A program made the translations under genes and the position numbers. Under the pieces are notes generated by a model that did not search any database, had not been told where the DNA came from, and saw nothing but the letters and a program-made list of their open reading frames with translations. Of a stretch of DNA of 36,794 nt, positions 26,601 to 33,745 are shown in pieces; the stretch's first letter is position 1, and every line of letters starts with the position of its first letter. The stretch spans positions 14,075-50,868 of the forward strand of contig DKKL01000057.1 in the NCBI GenBank assembly GCA_002455255.1, read 5' to 3'. The stretch is from Candidatus Tepidiaquacellales bacterium UBA6667 (GTDB lineage Bacteria; Bacteroidota; Ignavibacteria; Tepidaquicellales; Tepidaquicellaceae).

Positions 26601-29203
26601 ATAATACTGTAAGATATTGTAATATTGAAAGTCAGGGTAATCTTACAACTACCGGAAATATTTTCTTCCATACTTCAACCGGCACAATCGGAAATTCTTT
26701 TAATCTGATAGAAAATAATATGATTAGAGGTCGTACTGATGTACCGGCTGATTCGATTGGAAATGGAATATATTCAAATGGTTCAGCAGCAGCACCGAAC
26801 ACTGAAAACTTTATTCAAGGAAATCATATAGTTAACTTTAGAGGTGCAGGCATTAGTTTAGTTGCTACTAATACAGGTAACGGACCTTTCTGGAATATTT
26901 CAAATAATCATATTTATAACGAAACAATTGTTTCAGGATTAACTCAGACAGGTATTAGTTCAGCATCATCAGCATCAACTGATATGACAATTTCCGGAAA
27001 TTTTATTGGGGGAAGTGCACCTAATGCAACCGGAATGATGACTAATTCAGGTAATGTGTTATTCACGGGAATTTCTATTACCGGTGGTATAGCTGAGATA
27101 ACCGGAAATACTATCAGTAATATGACCGGAACTAATACGGGTACTACAGCAAGAACCAGAGGAATAACTTATACTGCTCCATTGGATGGTGGAGTTATTG
27201 AAAATAATATAATTTCAAATTTAATTTCAAATAGCAGTGTAGTAACCGGAATATCCGCAAGTAATCAGGCGGCAACAGGTATGCATATATTCCCGGGCTC
27301 AACTTTTTATTTAATGAGAATTAACGATAATACTATTTCTAATATTTCTTCTGAAAATACAACTGCATTTCCGACTGTCCATATGACTTGTGGTGCATTC
27401 TTAACAAATTTTAAAGGTGATTTTTTTAATAATAGAATATACGGTATCAGTAACAAATCCACCGGTACTACAGCAAATCAGCAACCGATTGCAGCAGGAA
27501 TATATATGAGGTTTGTTGATTCTGCGTTAATTTATAATAATATGATTTCTATTGGTTCCGGTGAAAATACGAATACAATGTTTGCAGGTATGTTAATAGC
27601 CGCAGGAACAGCTCTTAATGATTTAAGTTTAATTTATAATACAATAGCAGTTTCAGGTACTTCAGGTGGTGATATTGGTTCTTATGGGTTTATAAGAAGT
27701 GACTTAACAGCAGTATCTCCTTTGACTTCGATTGCTTCGGCAAATAATGCAATTGTTAACACAAGATCAGGAGGAGGTTCTTCAAACTATAGTATTGCGT
27801 ATCATGGTGCCGATGGAGATATTAACATTCTTTCAAACTATAATATGTATCATTCATCTGATCCATTATTGATTGCACAGGTTAATACAACTTCATATAA
27901 TTTTAATGGCTGGAAAACATTATCAGGTGATGATTTGCAATCTGTTTCTCCAAATACTTTAACTTTATCAAATTTATTTACAAATGTTTCAACTGCTGAT
28001 TTAAATGTAATTGAAGCAAATATTGAAAGCTGGATTTTAAATGGAAATGCATTGCCCTTGAATGGAATTGATTTTGATTTCAATGGTAATAAAAGAAGTG
28101 ATTCACTTCAAACAGGTTCTTCTGATATAGGTGCTGATGAATTTATTCCATCCGTAGCTCCTCCAACGATAAATATAACTGTTGCAGGTCTTGGTTCATA
28201 TCCAATTTCTTTATATGGCAGAACTCTTGGTTCAGTAAATTTAACTAATTTAGGAACATTGGATGCACCAATTTCCGAATTAAATGTTTTATACTATTCA
28301 GGAGTAAATCCTCCGGGTTCAATACCTCCTTACAAATATGGTAATGCATATTGGGATATTTCACCAAACCCGGGTGCAAGTGGTTACACTTATAATGTTA
28401 CTTTAAATTATCAACCAAATACACTTGGAAATATTCGATTTGAAAGTGAAGTGAGAATGATAAAAAGTGATAATGGCGGTACATCTTATACTCCATACTT
28501 AAATCCGGGAATGGGAACAGATGAATACACTCTTGATACGTTATTAAAGACTGTTACCGTTTATGGATTAACTTCATTTTCTTTATTCGGAATTACGGGA
28601 TCAGATGGTCCACTTCCTGTTGAGTTATCATCTTTCACTGCCACAGCAGAAAGAAATAATATAAACTTAAACTGGACAACTGCAACCGAAATTAATAATT
28701 CAGGATTTGATATTGAAAGAAAATCTGTAGGTGAAACCGAATGGTCAAAAATTGCAAATATTCAGGGCAATGGAAATTCAAGTGAACCGAAGAATTATTC
28801 ATATTCTGATAGAAATTTATCAACAGGAAAATATAACTACAGATTAAAACAAATTGATTACAACGGAAACTTTGAATATTATGATTTAAGCTCTGAGGTT
28901 ACTGTCGGAGTTCCGGATAAATATGACTTATCACAAAATTATCCAAATCCGTTTAACCCTGTTACGAAAATAAATTATGATTTACCTTTTGACAGCAGAG
29001 TAATGATGAAAGTATATGACATTACCGGTCGAGAAGTATTTACGCTTGTGAACGAACAAAAACCTGCCGGATATTATACCGTTCAGTTTGACGCGGGACT
29101 GTCCGGTTCACTTGCAAGCGGAGTTTATTTTTACAAATTAATCGCAAACGGATTGAACGGGCAGGAATTTGTACTTACAAAAAAAATTATGTTAGTGAAA
29201 TAA
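23639..29203 (+). CDS. Giant secreted protein with two right-handed beta-helix modules and T9SS type A sorting domain
   Basis: An 1854-residue exported protein. A signal peptide covers about 1-27 (ending SNAQ). Module 1 (about 30-716) opens with FTIPGDYANFTAAFNDL, is full of NNT/NNI-type turns typical of parallel beta-helices (PbH1), and closes with DIGADEF at 710-716. An Ig-like linker follows at about 718-840. Module 2 (848-1502) restarts with a related opening, GTYTVGATGNYPSLTAVATL, repeats the beta-helix and closes with a second DIGADEF at 1496-1502. After a Pro-rich strand domain comes LPVELSSF (1659) with a fibronectin-III-like domain. The T9SS tail starts with NYPNPFNP at 1767 and ends TKKIMLVK. 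AAGGAAG at 23628-23634 gives one of the few clear Shine-Dalgarno sites in the window. It is probably a cell-surface adhesin or glycan-binding or -cleaving protein; no catalytic motif is seen. Confidence 0.9.
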   Translation: MKHFTKLKVVFFSVFLFSLFLTNHSNAQLAGNFTIPGDYANFTAAFNDLNALGVGPGGVTFRVDANSVFNEVPPVLNASGTSANPIRFEKNGAGNNPKITANVPGTLTATFGNNGDGIVIINGGDYITFENIDLDGNNTYVTTLEKYEYGYFFKKASATDASKNVSIIGCNITLYHNIADIVTSGSGIFVSNISGTASVTVTDAGGKSEFINLQGNTISGAYVGIQVRGFNSGSPYELYDNNINVGTVTGNNITNYGGGTGTAYGVYAIYQDSLRISNNTMVSLTTATTLYGIFTSTGVNSSIDINNNTVTINGGGTTSTIYGINNAMGGTGTDNLVRIFNNTFENSTYATATTGVFYGIYNTATALNVQMYNNIVRNNSRVGTSGATYWLYSSGSAASGNVEVYGNQVYGNTSTAATGDVFCLYVNEVATVNKNVYSNLIYNNSGGDDIYGINSTLGNNINIYKNIIYGISTTTALTTSPYCTGIQVSTGTNVYVYNNYVSHLTAPNSAATDAVRGISFTSATTNAIRGLYYNTIYLNATSSGVNFGSSGVYHIFSTTATSSTLDMRNNNIVNVSTANGTGFTAAFRRSAATNLNNYSTVSNNNNFYAGIPSASNVIYSDGTNHIQAMADFRTFVDPRESASITGLPPFINASTPPYNLRINEASPTQLESAGTPITTPIAIHGDYDDTPRYPNMGYPFNPSYPPSAPDIGADEFAGIPADLTPPTISYNPLLNTASTGNRTLTATITDASGVVTGTNGPRLYYKKSTDPSYIFDNAPMISGDDYTFTLNTASLGGVSTGTIIQYYVAAQDSANNGGTQPAGGSGINPPGTTPPGSPASYTVVPSLSGTYTVGATGNYPSLTAVATLLSNQNAEVVGNVFFELQNDYDSTIVETVPIVFPEFVNAGTLNGTPFTVTIRPALGVTNRVTSGDPGANFAFPVINFVGGKHYILDGRPGGIGTSREWTIRNIRNTGTIGCVLRFADDGAYNTVRYCNIESQGNLTTTGNIFFHTSTGTIGNSFNLIENNMIRGRTDVPADSIGNGIYSNGSAAAPNTENFIQGNHIVNFRGAGISLVATNTGNGPFWNISNNHIYNETIVSGLTQTGISSASSASTDMTISGNFIGGSAPNATGMMTNSGNVLFTGISITGGIAEITGNTISNMTGTNTGTTARTRGITYTAPLDGGVIENNIISNLISNSSVVTGISASNQAATGMHIFPGSTFYLMRINDNTISNISSENTTAFPTVHMTCGAFLTNFKGDFFNNRIYGISNKSTGTTANQQPIAAGIYMRFVDSALIYNNMISIGSGENTNTMFAGMLIAAGTALNDLSLIYNTIAVSGTSGGDIGSYGFIRSDLTAVSPLTSIASANNAIVNTRSGGGSSNYSIAYHGADGDINILSNYNMYHSSDPLLIAQVNTTSYNFNGWKTLSGDDLQSVSPNTLTLSNLFTNVSTADLNVIEANIESWILNGNALPLNGIDFDFNGNKRSDSLQTGSSDIGADEFIPSVAPPTINITVAGLGSYPISLYGRTLGSVNLTNLGTLDAPISELNVLYYSGVNPPGSIPPYKYGNAYWDISPNPGASGYTYNVTLNYQPNTLGNIRFESEVRMIKSDNGGTSYTPYLNPGMGTDEYTLDTLLKTVTVYGLTSFSLFGITGSDGPLPVELSSFTATAERNNINLNWTTATEINNSGFDIERKSVGETEWSKIANIQGNGNSSEPKNYSYSDRNLSTGKYNYRLKQIDYNGNFEYYDLSSEVTVGVPDKYDLSQNYPNPFNPVTKINYDLPFDSRVMMKVYDITGREVFTLVNEQKPAGYYTVQFDAGLSGSLASGVYFYKLIANGLNGQEFVLTKKIMLVK

Positions 29204-29228
29204 GTTTTAATCAGTCTTAATGTCTAAC

Positions 29229-29259
29229 CCTCACCTGCGAAGTTTATTCGCAGGTGAGG
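29229..29259 (+). terminator. Perfect 13-bp hairpin after the giant T9SS gene
   Basis: CCTCACCTGCGAA (29229-29241) pairs perfectly with TTCGCAGGTGAGG (29247-29259) around a five-base loop, GTTTA. It starts 25 bp after the stop codon. Only TTTG follows the stem, so it lacks the T tract of a classic intrinsic terminator. It could be a weak terminator for either direction, a 3' stabilising stem or a protein-binding palindrome. Confidence 0.65.
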
Positions 29260-29504
29260 TTTGATAATTCAAATAATCCTCGCTCCATTCTATTAATAAC
29301 GATTAGATTGTTAAGTAAATTAATTTGTATTTAATTAATAAATCCTTTTTATTTACTTTCAAAATATTGATATGTTTTATTTCTTAATATTTAAATATTT
29401 TGTATATATGTTAAGTTAAAACAGCTCAAAATTAGAATCTTCTGCCGAAGAATCATTTAAATAAAATATTGAGGTTAAATTATTAAACAAAAAAGCATTT
29501 ACAA
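29260..29504. other. AT-rich spacer upstream of the defence-like operon
   Basis: Together with the hairpin this makes about 300 bp between genes. All frames are stop-rich and I find no RNA gene, transposon end or direct repeat. It must contain the promoter of the 29505 operon, but I cannot single out a convincing -10/-35 or -7/-33 pair among many A/T runs. Confidence 0.6.
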
Positions 29505-32500
29505 TTGAAGAAACAAAATTCAGGTAGTATTAATTCTTCTATTCGTGATAATAGAGAGCGAGGAATCGTTGGTGAATTTTTAAAAGATAACATATCTCAG
29601 AATTCAAATATATCAATTGTTTCTGCATATTTTACAATCTACGCATACTCAAGATTAAAAAATCAACTTAACTCAATTTCAGAATTAAGATTCTTATTTG
29701 GTGAACCGAGATTTATCAAAGCACTGGATCCTGAAAAAACAAACAAAAGAGATTTCCAAATTGAAGATAATAATCTTGTAATTCCTTTGGAAAGCAGATT
29801 AGTTCAGAAAGCAACTGCGAGAGAATGTTCTGATTGGATTAGAGATAAAGTTGGAATAAAATCTATGGTTAAGCCTAATTTCTTGCATGGTAAAATGTAT
29901 CACATAAAACAACCCGGGGGAGTAGAAAAAGCAATAACAGGAAGTTCAAATTTTACTGTTAACGGTCTTGGATTTGGAGGTAGCCCTAATATTGAGCTTA
30001 ATATGATTGTTGATAACGATAGAGATAGACAGGATTTATTGAATTGGTTTGAAGATTTGTGGAATGATGATACCGGATTAGTAGAAGATGTGAAAGATCA
30101 AGTATTAAAATACTTAAGTCAACTTTATGTTGATAATCAACCGGAATTTATTTACTTCAAAACTTTGTTTCATATCTTTGAAAAATATATAGACGAACAA
30201 AATGAAGGTGGTTTACTTACAGATAAAACTGGTTTTATGGAAAGTGAAATTTGGAATATGTTATATAAATTTCAACAGGACGGAGTAAAAGGTGCAATAA
30301 ATAAAATTTTAAAGCATAATGGCTGTATAATTGCAGATAGCGTTGGACTTGGTAAAACTTTTGAAGCGTTGGCTGTTATTCGTTACTTTGAATTGTTAAA
30401 TCAAAGAGTGTTAGTACTCTGTCCTAAAAAACTCGCCGGGAACTGGACTATTTATCAAAGCAGTAAAAATAATAATCTAAATCCATTTAGAAAGGATAAA
30501 TTTAATTATCATATTTTATATCATACAGATATGGGAAGAATTCAAAGCAAATCTGAAGCTGATGGGCATGATTTTCAAAAATTTAATTGGGGTGCGTATG
30601 ATTTAATTGTGATTGACGAAAGTCATAACTTCAGAGGAAACCCGATGGAAAAAGAAAACGAAGATGGTACAATTAGAATGAACAGAGCTAAATGGTTAAT
30701 GGAAAAAGTTATAAAAGAAGGAGTTAATACAAAAGTTTTAATGCTATCCGCTACTCCGGTAAACAATAATCTGAAAGATTTAAGAAATCAAATATATTTT
30801 ATTACAAAAGGGGAAAATGATGCATTATTCAAAGATACTCAAATTAAAGATATCGGTTTATCTCTAAAAAATGCGCAAAATCAATTTACGCGTTGGGCAG
30901 ACCGCAAACAAAATCCAAATAGATCAGTTAAACAATTGATTGAAAGACTTGATTCGTCTTTTTTCAAGTTATTGGATGAGTTGACCATTGCCCGAAGCAG
31001 AAATCATATCAAAACTTTTTATAAAGCAGAACAAGAAATAGGAAAATTCCCTGAAAGGTTAACTCCGGAGTCCGTTTATCCAAGTTTAGATCTTAAAAAT
31101 GATAAATTATCTTATGATGAAATAAATAAAAATATATTAAAATATAAGTTATCGGTTTTTAATCCATCAGCGTATGTTATGGATGAACATTTGAAAAAAT
31201 ATGAAGATTTGGCAAAAAGCAGCGGAGCATTATCATTTAAGCAAAGCGATAGAGAGCATTTCCTAATTGGAATGATGAAAGTAAATTTTTTAAAAAGACT
31301 GGAAAGTTCTGTTCAGTCATTTGAAATTTCTATGGACAGAACTATAAAAAAAATAGAGAAACTCGAAAATAAAATTAATGAATATAAATTAAAGATTGAA
31401 AGAAATAAGAAAGAAAATTCTGAATTGAGTTTGGAAATTCTTCAATCTGAAGAGGATGAAATAGAAGATAGTTCAGAAGATACCGAGCAATGGGAAGTTG
31501 GTAAAAAACTTAAATTTAATTTAGCTGATTTAAAACTTGATAACTGGCTCACTGATCTTGCAAAAGATAAAAAAGCATTATTAGATTTATATGAATTAGC
31601 AAAAGAAGTTACTCCGGAAAGAGATGCAAAGTTAGATTTACTAAAAAGTTTGATTTTGAAAAAAGTCAACTCACCAATTAATGGTAAAAATAAAAAATTA
31701 ATTGTTTTCACTGCCTTTGCTGATACAGCCGAGTATTTATATGATAATTTAAAAGATTGGATAAAAACTGAATTTAATATTAATATCGCTCTTGTTGCAG
31801 GTTCACAATGCAAAACCACTTTTGGAAAATCTGAGTATTCTAATATACTTACTAATTTCTCCCCGATTTCAAAAAACAGAAAATTAATGAACGGTATGGA
31901 TGAATCACAGGAGATAGATATTCTGATTGCGACTGATTGCATTAGTGAAGGTCAAAATTTGCAAGATTGTGATTATTTAATAAATTATGATATTCATTGG
32001 AATCCGGTAAGAATAATTCAAAGGTTTGGTAGAATAGACAGATTAGGCAGTAAAAATGAAAAAATCCAATTGGTTAATTTTTGGCCCACTCGTGATCTTG
32101 ATAATTATATTAATCTAAAAGAAAGAGTAGAAGCAAGAATGGCTCTTGTAGATGTTACGGCAACTTCGGAGGATAATATACTTGCTGTTGATAAGATAGA
32201 AGAACTTATTGAAGAAGACCTTAAATACAGGAATTTGCAATTGAAAAAACTTCAAAAAGAAGTTTTAGATTTGGAAGATATGAATGAAAGTTTATCACTA
32301 ACAGATTTTACATTAGATGATTTCAGGGCAGATTTGATGAAATATCTTGCAAATAATAAGAAAAAACTTGAAGAAGCTCCATTTGGTTTATATGCAGTTG
32401 TTCCTTCACCATCGGGAGAATTTGCAGATTTTTCAAATCATACTGAAATTGGCGAATCAGAAAAGGAAATTATTCAGCCCGGAGTTATTTTTTGTTTAAA

Positions 32501-32885
32501 GCAAAAAGGTGATACAGACGGAAATCAAGAAGTAAATCCACTTCAGCCATATTTTTTGGTTTATATTTTTGAGTCAGGTCAGGTTAGATTTAACTATACT
32601 AACGCAAAACATATTTTAGAAATTTTTAGATTACTTTGCTCGGGTAAAACTCTCGCATATGAAAAATTATGTGAATTATTCAACGATGAAACTTCTCAAG
32701 GTGAAAAAATGGAAAAATATTCAGAATTATTAAAATCCTCAATTTCAGAAATTAAAAAAATATTTGATAAAAGAAGTGGACAAAGGTTAGCGGGTAATGA
32801 TAGAGGTGCAGTATTAATACCAAATGAAAAAAGAATAAACAACATAAATAATTTTGAATTAGTAACCTGGTTAGTAATTAAATAA
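29505..32885 (+). CDS. PLD-like nuclease / SNF2-family helicase fusion protein
   Basis: A 1126-residue putative DNA-acting motor with a fused nuclease-like domain. Residues about 15-185 form a phospholipase-D-like domain with one HKD-type motif: His128 and Lys130 in HGK, then GSSN at 146-149. The Asp of HKD is replaced by Lys135, and a dimer would be needed to form one site. Residues 250-520 are helicase lobe 1, with DSVGLGKT (278-285), DESH (371-374) and SATP (415-418). A charged coiled coil at about 605-665 precedes lobe 2, with ATDCISEGQN and QRFGRIDRLG (839-848, arginine fingers). The start is TTG at 29505 with no upstream ATG in frame. It heads an operon with a DinD homologue (5 bp gap) and a DNA methylase, so it is probably the translocating/restricting arm of an anti-phage system. 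Confidence 0.9.
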   Translation: MKKQNSGSINSSIRDNRERGIVGEFLKDNISQNSNISIVSAYFTIYAYSRLKNQLNSISELRFLFGEPRFIKALDPEKTNKRDFQIEDNNLVIPLESRLVQKATARECSDWIRDKVGIKSMVKPNFLHGKMYHIKQPGGVEKAITGSSNFTVNGLGFGGSPNIELNMIVDNDRDRQDLLNWFEDLWNDDTGLVEDVKDQVLKYLSQLYVDNQPEFIYFKTLFHIFEKYIDEQNEGGLLTDKTGFMESEIWNMLYKFQQDGVKGAINKILKHNGCIIADSVGLGKTFEALAVIRYFELLNQRVLVLCPKKLAGNWTIYQSSKNNNLNPFRKDKFNYHILYHTDMGRIQSKSEADGHDFQKFNWGAYDLIVIDESHNFRGNPMEKENEDGTIRMNRAKWLMEKVIKEGVNTKVLMLSATPVNNNLKDLRNQIYFITKGENDALFKDTQIKDIGLSLKNAQNQFTRWADRKQNPNRSVKQLIERLDSSFFKLLDELTIARSRNHIKTFYKAEQEIGKFPERLTPESVYPSLDLKNDKLSYDEINKNILKYKLSVFNPSAYVMDEHLKKYEDLAKSSGALSFKQSDREHFLIGMMKVNFLKRLESSVQSFEISMDRTIKKIEKLENKINEYKLKIERNKKENSELSLEILQSEEDEIEDSSEDTEQWEVGKKLKFNLADLKLDNWLTDLAKDKKALLDLYELAKEVTPERDAKLDLLKSLILKKVNSPINGKNKKLIVFTAFADTAEYLYDNLKDWIKTEFNINIALVAGSQCKTTFGKSEYSNILTNFSPISKNRKLMNGMDESQEIDILIATDCISEGQNLQDCDYLINYDIHWNPVRIIQRFGRIDRLGSKNEKIQLVNFWPTRDLDNYINLKERVEARMALVDVTATSEDNILAVDKIEELIEEDLKYRNLQLKKLQKEVLDLEDMNESLSLTDFTLDDFRADLMKYLANNKKKLEEAPFGLYAVVPSPSGEFADFSNHTEIGESEKEIIQPGVIFCLKQKGDTDGNQEVNPLQPYFLVYIFESGQVRFNYTNAKHILEIFRLLCSGKTLAYEKLCELFNDETSQGEKMEKYSELLKSSISEIKKIFDKRSGQRLAGNDRGAVLIPNEKRINNINNFELVTWLVIK

Positions 32886-32890
32886 ATTTT

Positions 32891-33745
32891 ATGAAAAAAG
32901 AATTAATAGAAAAATTATTCGAAAAATTTGAAAATGCCCGATATTTCATAGAAAATATTGAATATTGGAAAGCGAGAGAATTGCAGGAAATTTTAGGATA
33001 TGAAAAATGGGATAATTTTTTGAAAGTTATTCAAAAGGCAAAAAAATCAGCTGATAGCAGTGGGGTGGCTACCAAAGACCATTTTGCCGATATCGGGAAA
33101 ATGGTTGAGCTTGGAAGCGGTTCGCAAAGAGAAATTAAGGATATCGCACTTTCAAGGTATGCTTGCTATTTAGTTGCTCAAAATGGAGATCCATCAAAAG
33201 CAGAAATTTCATTTGCACAAACATATTTTGCAGTTCAGACCCGTAAACAAGAAATAATAGAAAAAAGATTATTAGATATAGCAAGAGTATCAGCCCGAGA
33301 AAAACTATCTAAAAGTGAAAAAAAACTTTCGGGAATAATATATGAAAGGGGAGTTGATGATAAAGGATTTGCAATTATTAGAAGCAAGGGAGATCAGGCG
33401 TTATTCGGAGGATTCAGCACTAATGAAATGAAATCAAAGTTAAAAATTCCTGCAAACAGACCACTCGCAGATTTTTTACCAACTTTAACAATTAAAGCAA
33501 AAGATTTTGCAACAGAACTCACAAGTCACAATACAGTTGAAAAAAATCTAAAAGGTGAAAATCAAATAACCGAAGAGCATATTGACAATAACAGAGCTGT
33601 AAGAAAGATGTTAGGGGAGAGAGGTGTTAAACCGGAAAACCTGCCTGCCTCAGAAGATGTTAAAAAACTACAAAGGAAATTAGAAGGCGATGAGAAAAAA
33701 ATATTAAAGGATGCAAAAACAAAAAACTCAAATAAAAAGAAATGA
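32891..33745 (+). CDS. dinD: DinD-like protein (DNA damage-inducible protein D family)
   Basis: A 284-residue protein close in length to E. coli DinD (about 274). It has the N-terminal Bro-N-like segment (YWKARELQEILGYEKWDNFLKVI, residues 25-47) and the family's strongest motif, SRYACYLVAQNGDPSK and AQTYFAVQTRKQEI, at 88-122. The C-terminus is Lys-rich. E. coli DinD is an SOS-induced protein reported to inhibit RecA strand exchange, and DinD homologues are often found inside type I restriction operons. Here it lies 5 bp after the PLD-SNF2 gene and overlaps the methylase start by 4 bp (ATGA), so it is an integral operon member. No LexA-type operator can be identified for this lineage by eye. 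The exact role here is inferred. Confidence 0.9.
   Translation: MKKELIEKLFEKFENARYFIENIEYWKARELQEILGYEKWDNFLKVIQKAKKSADSSGVATKDHFADIGKMVELGSGSQREIKDIALSRYACYLVAQNGDPSKAEISFAQTYFAVQTRKQEIIEKRLLDIARVSAREKLSKSEKKLSGIIYERGVDDKGFAIIRSKGDQALFGGFSTNEMKSKLKIPANRPLADFLPTLTIKAKDFATELTSHNTVEKNLKGENQITEEHIDNNRAVRKMLGERGVKPENLPASEDVKKLQRKLEGDEKKILKDAKTKNSNKKK

Noticed and set aside
24400..27700. CRISPR-like or DNA-level repeats in the giant T9SS gene
   Set aside because: The repetition is at protein level (Asn/Thr/Gly-rich beta-helix turns) with varied codons and no regular spacer-repeat pattern.
31442..31942. A 166-codon minus-strand open frame inside the SNF2 gene
   Set aside because: Its residues mirror the acidic coiled coil and helicase lobe on the other strand (Ser- and Phe-rich shadow); there is no start signal or domain.
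29505..32885. Assignment of the helicase to the Mokosh system
   Set aside because: As I recall it, Mokosh uses an RNA-helicase type protein with C-terminal or separate PLD and no methylase or DinD; here PLD is N-terminal to an SNF2 helicase and a methylase follows.
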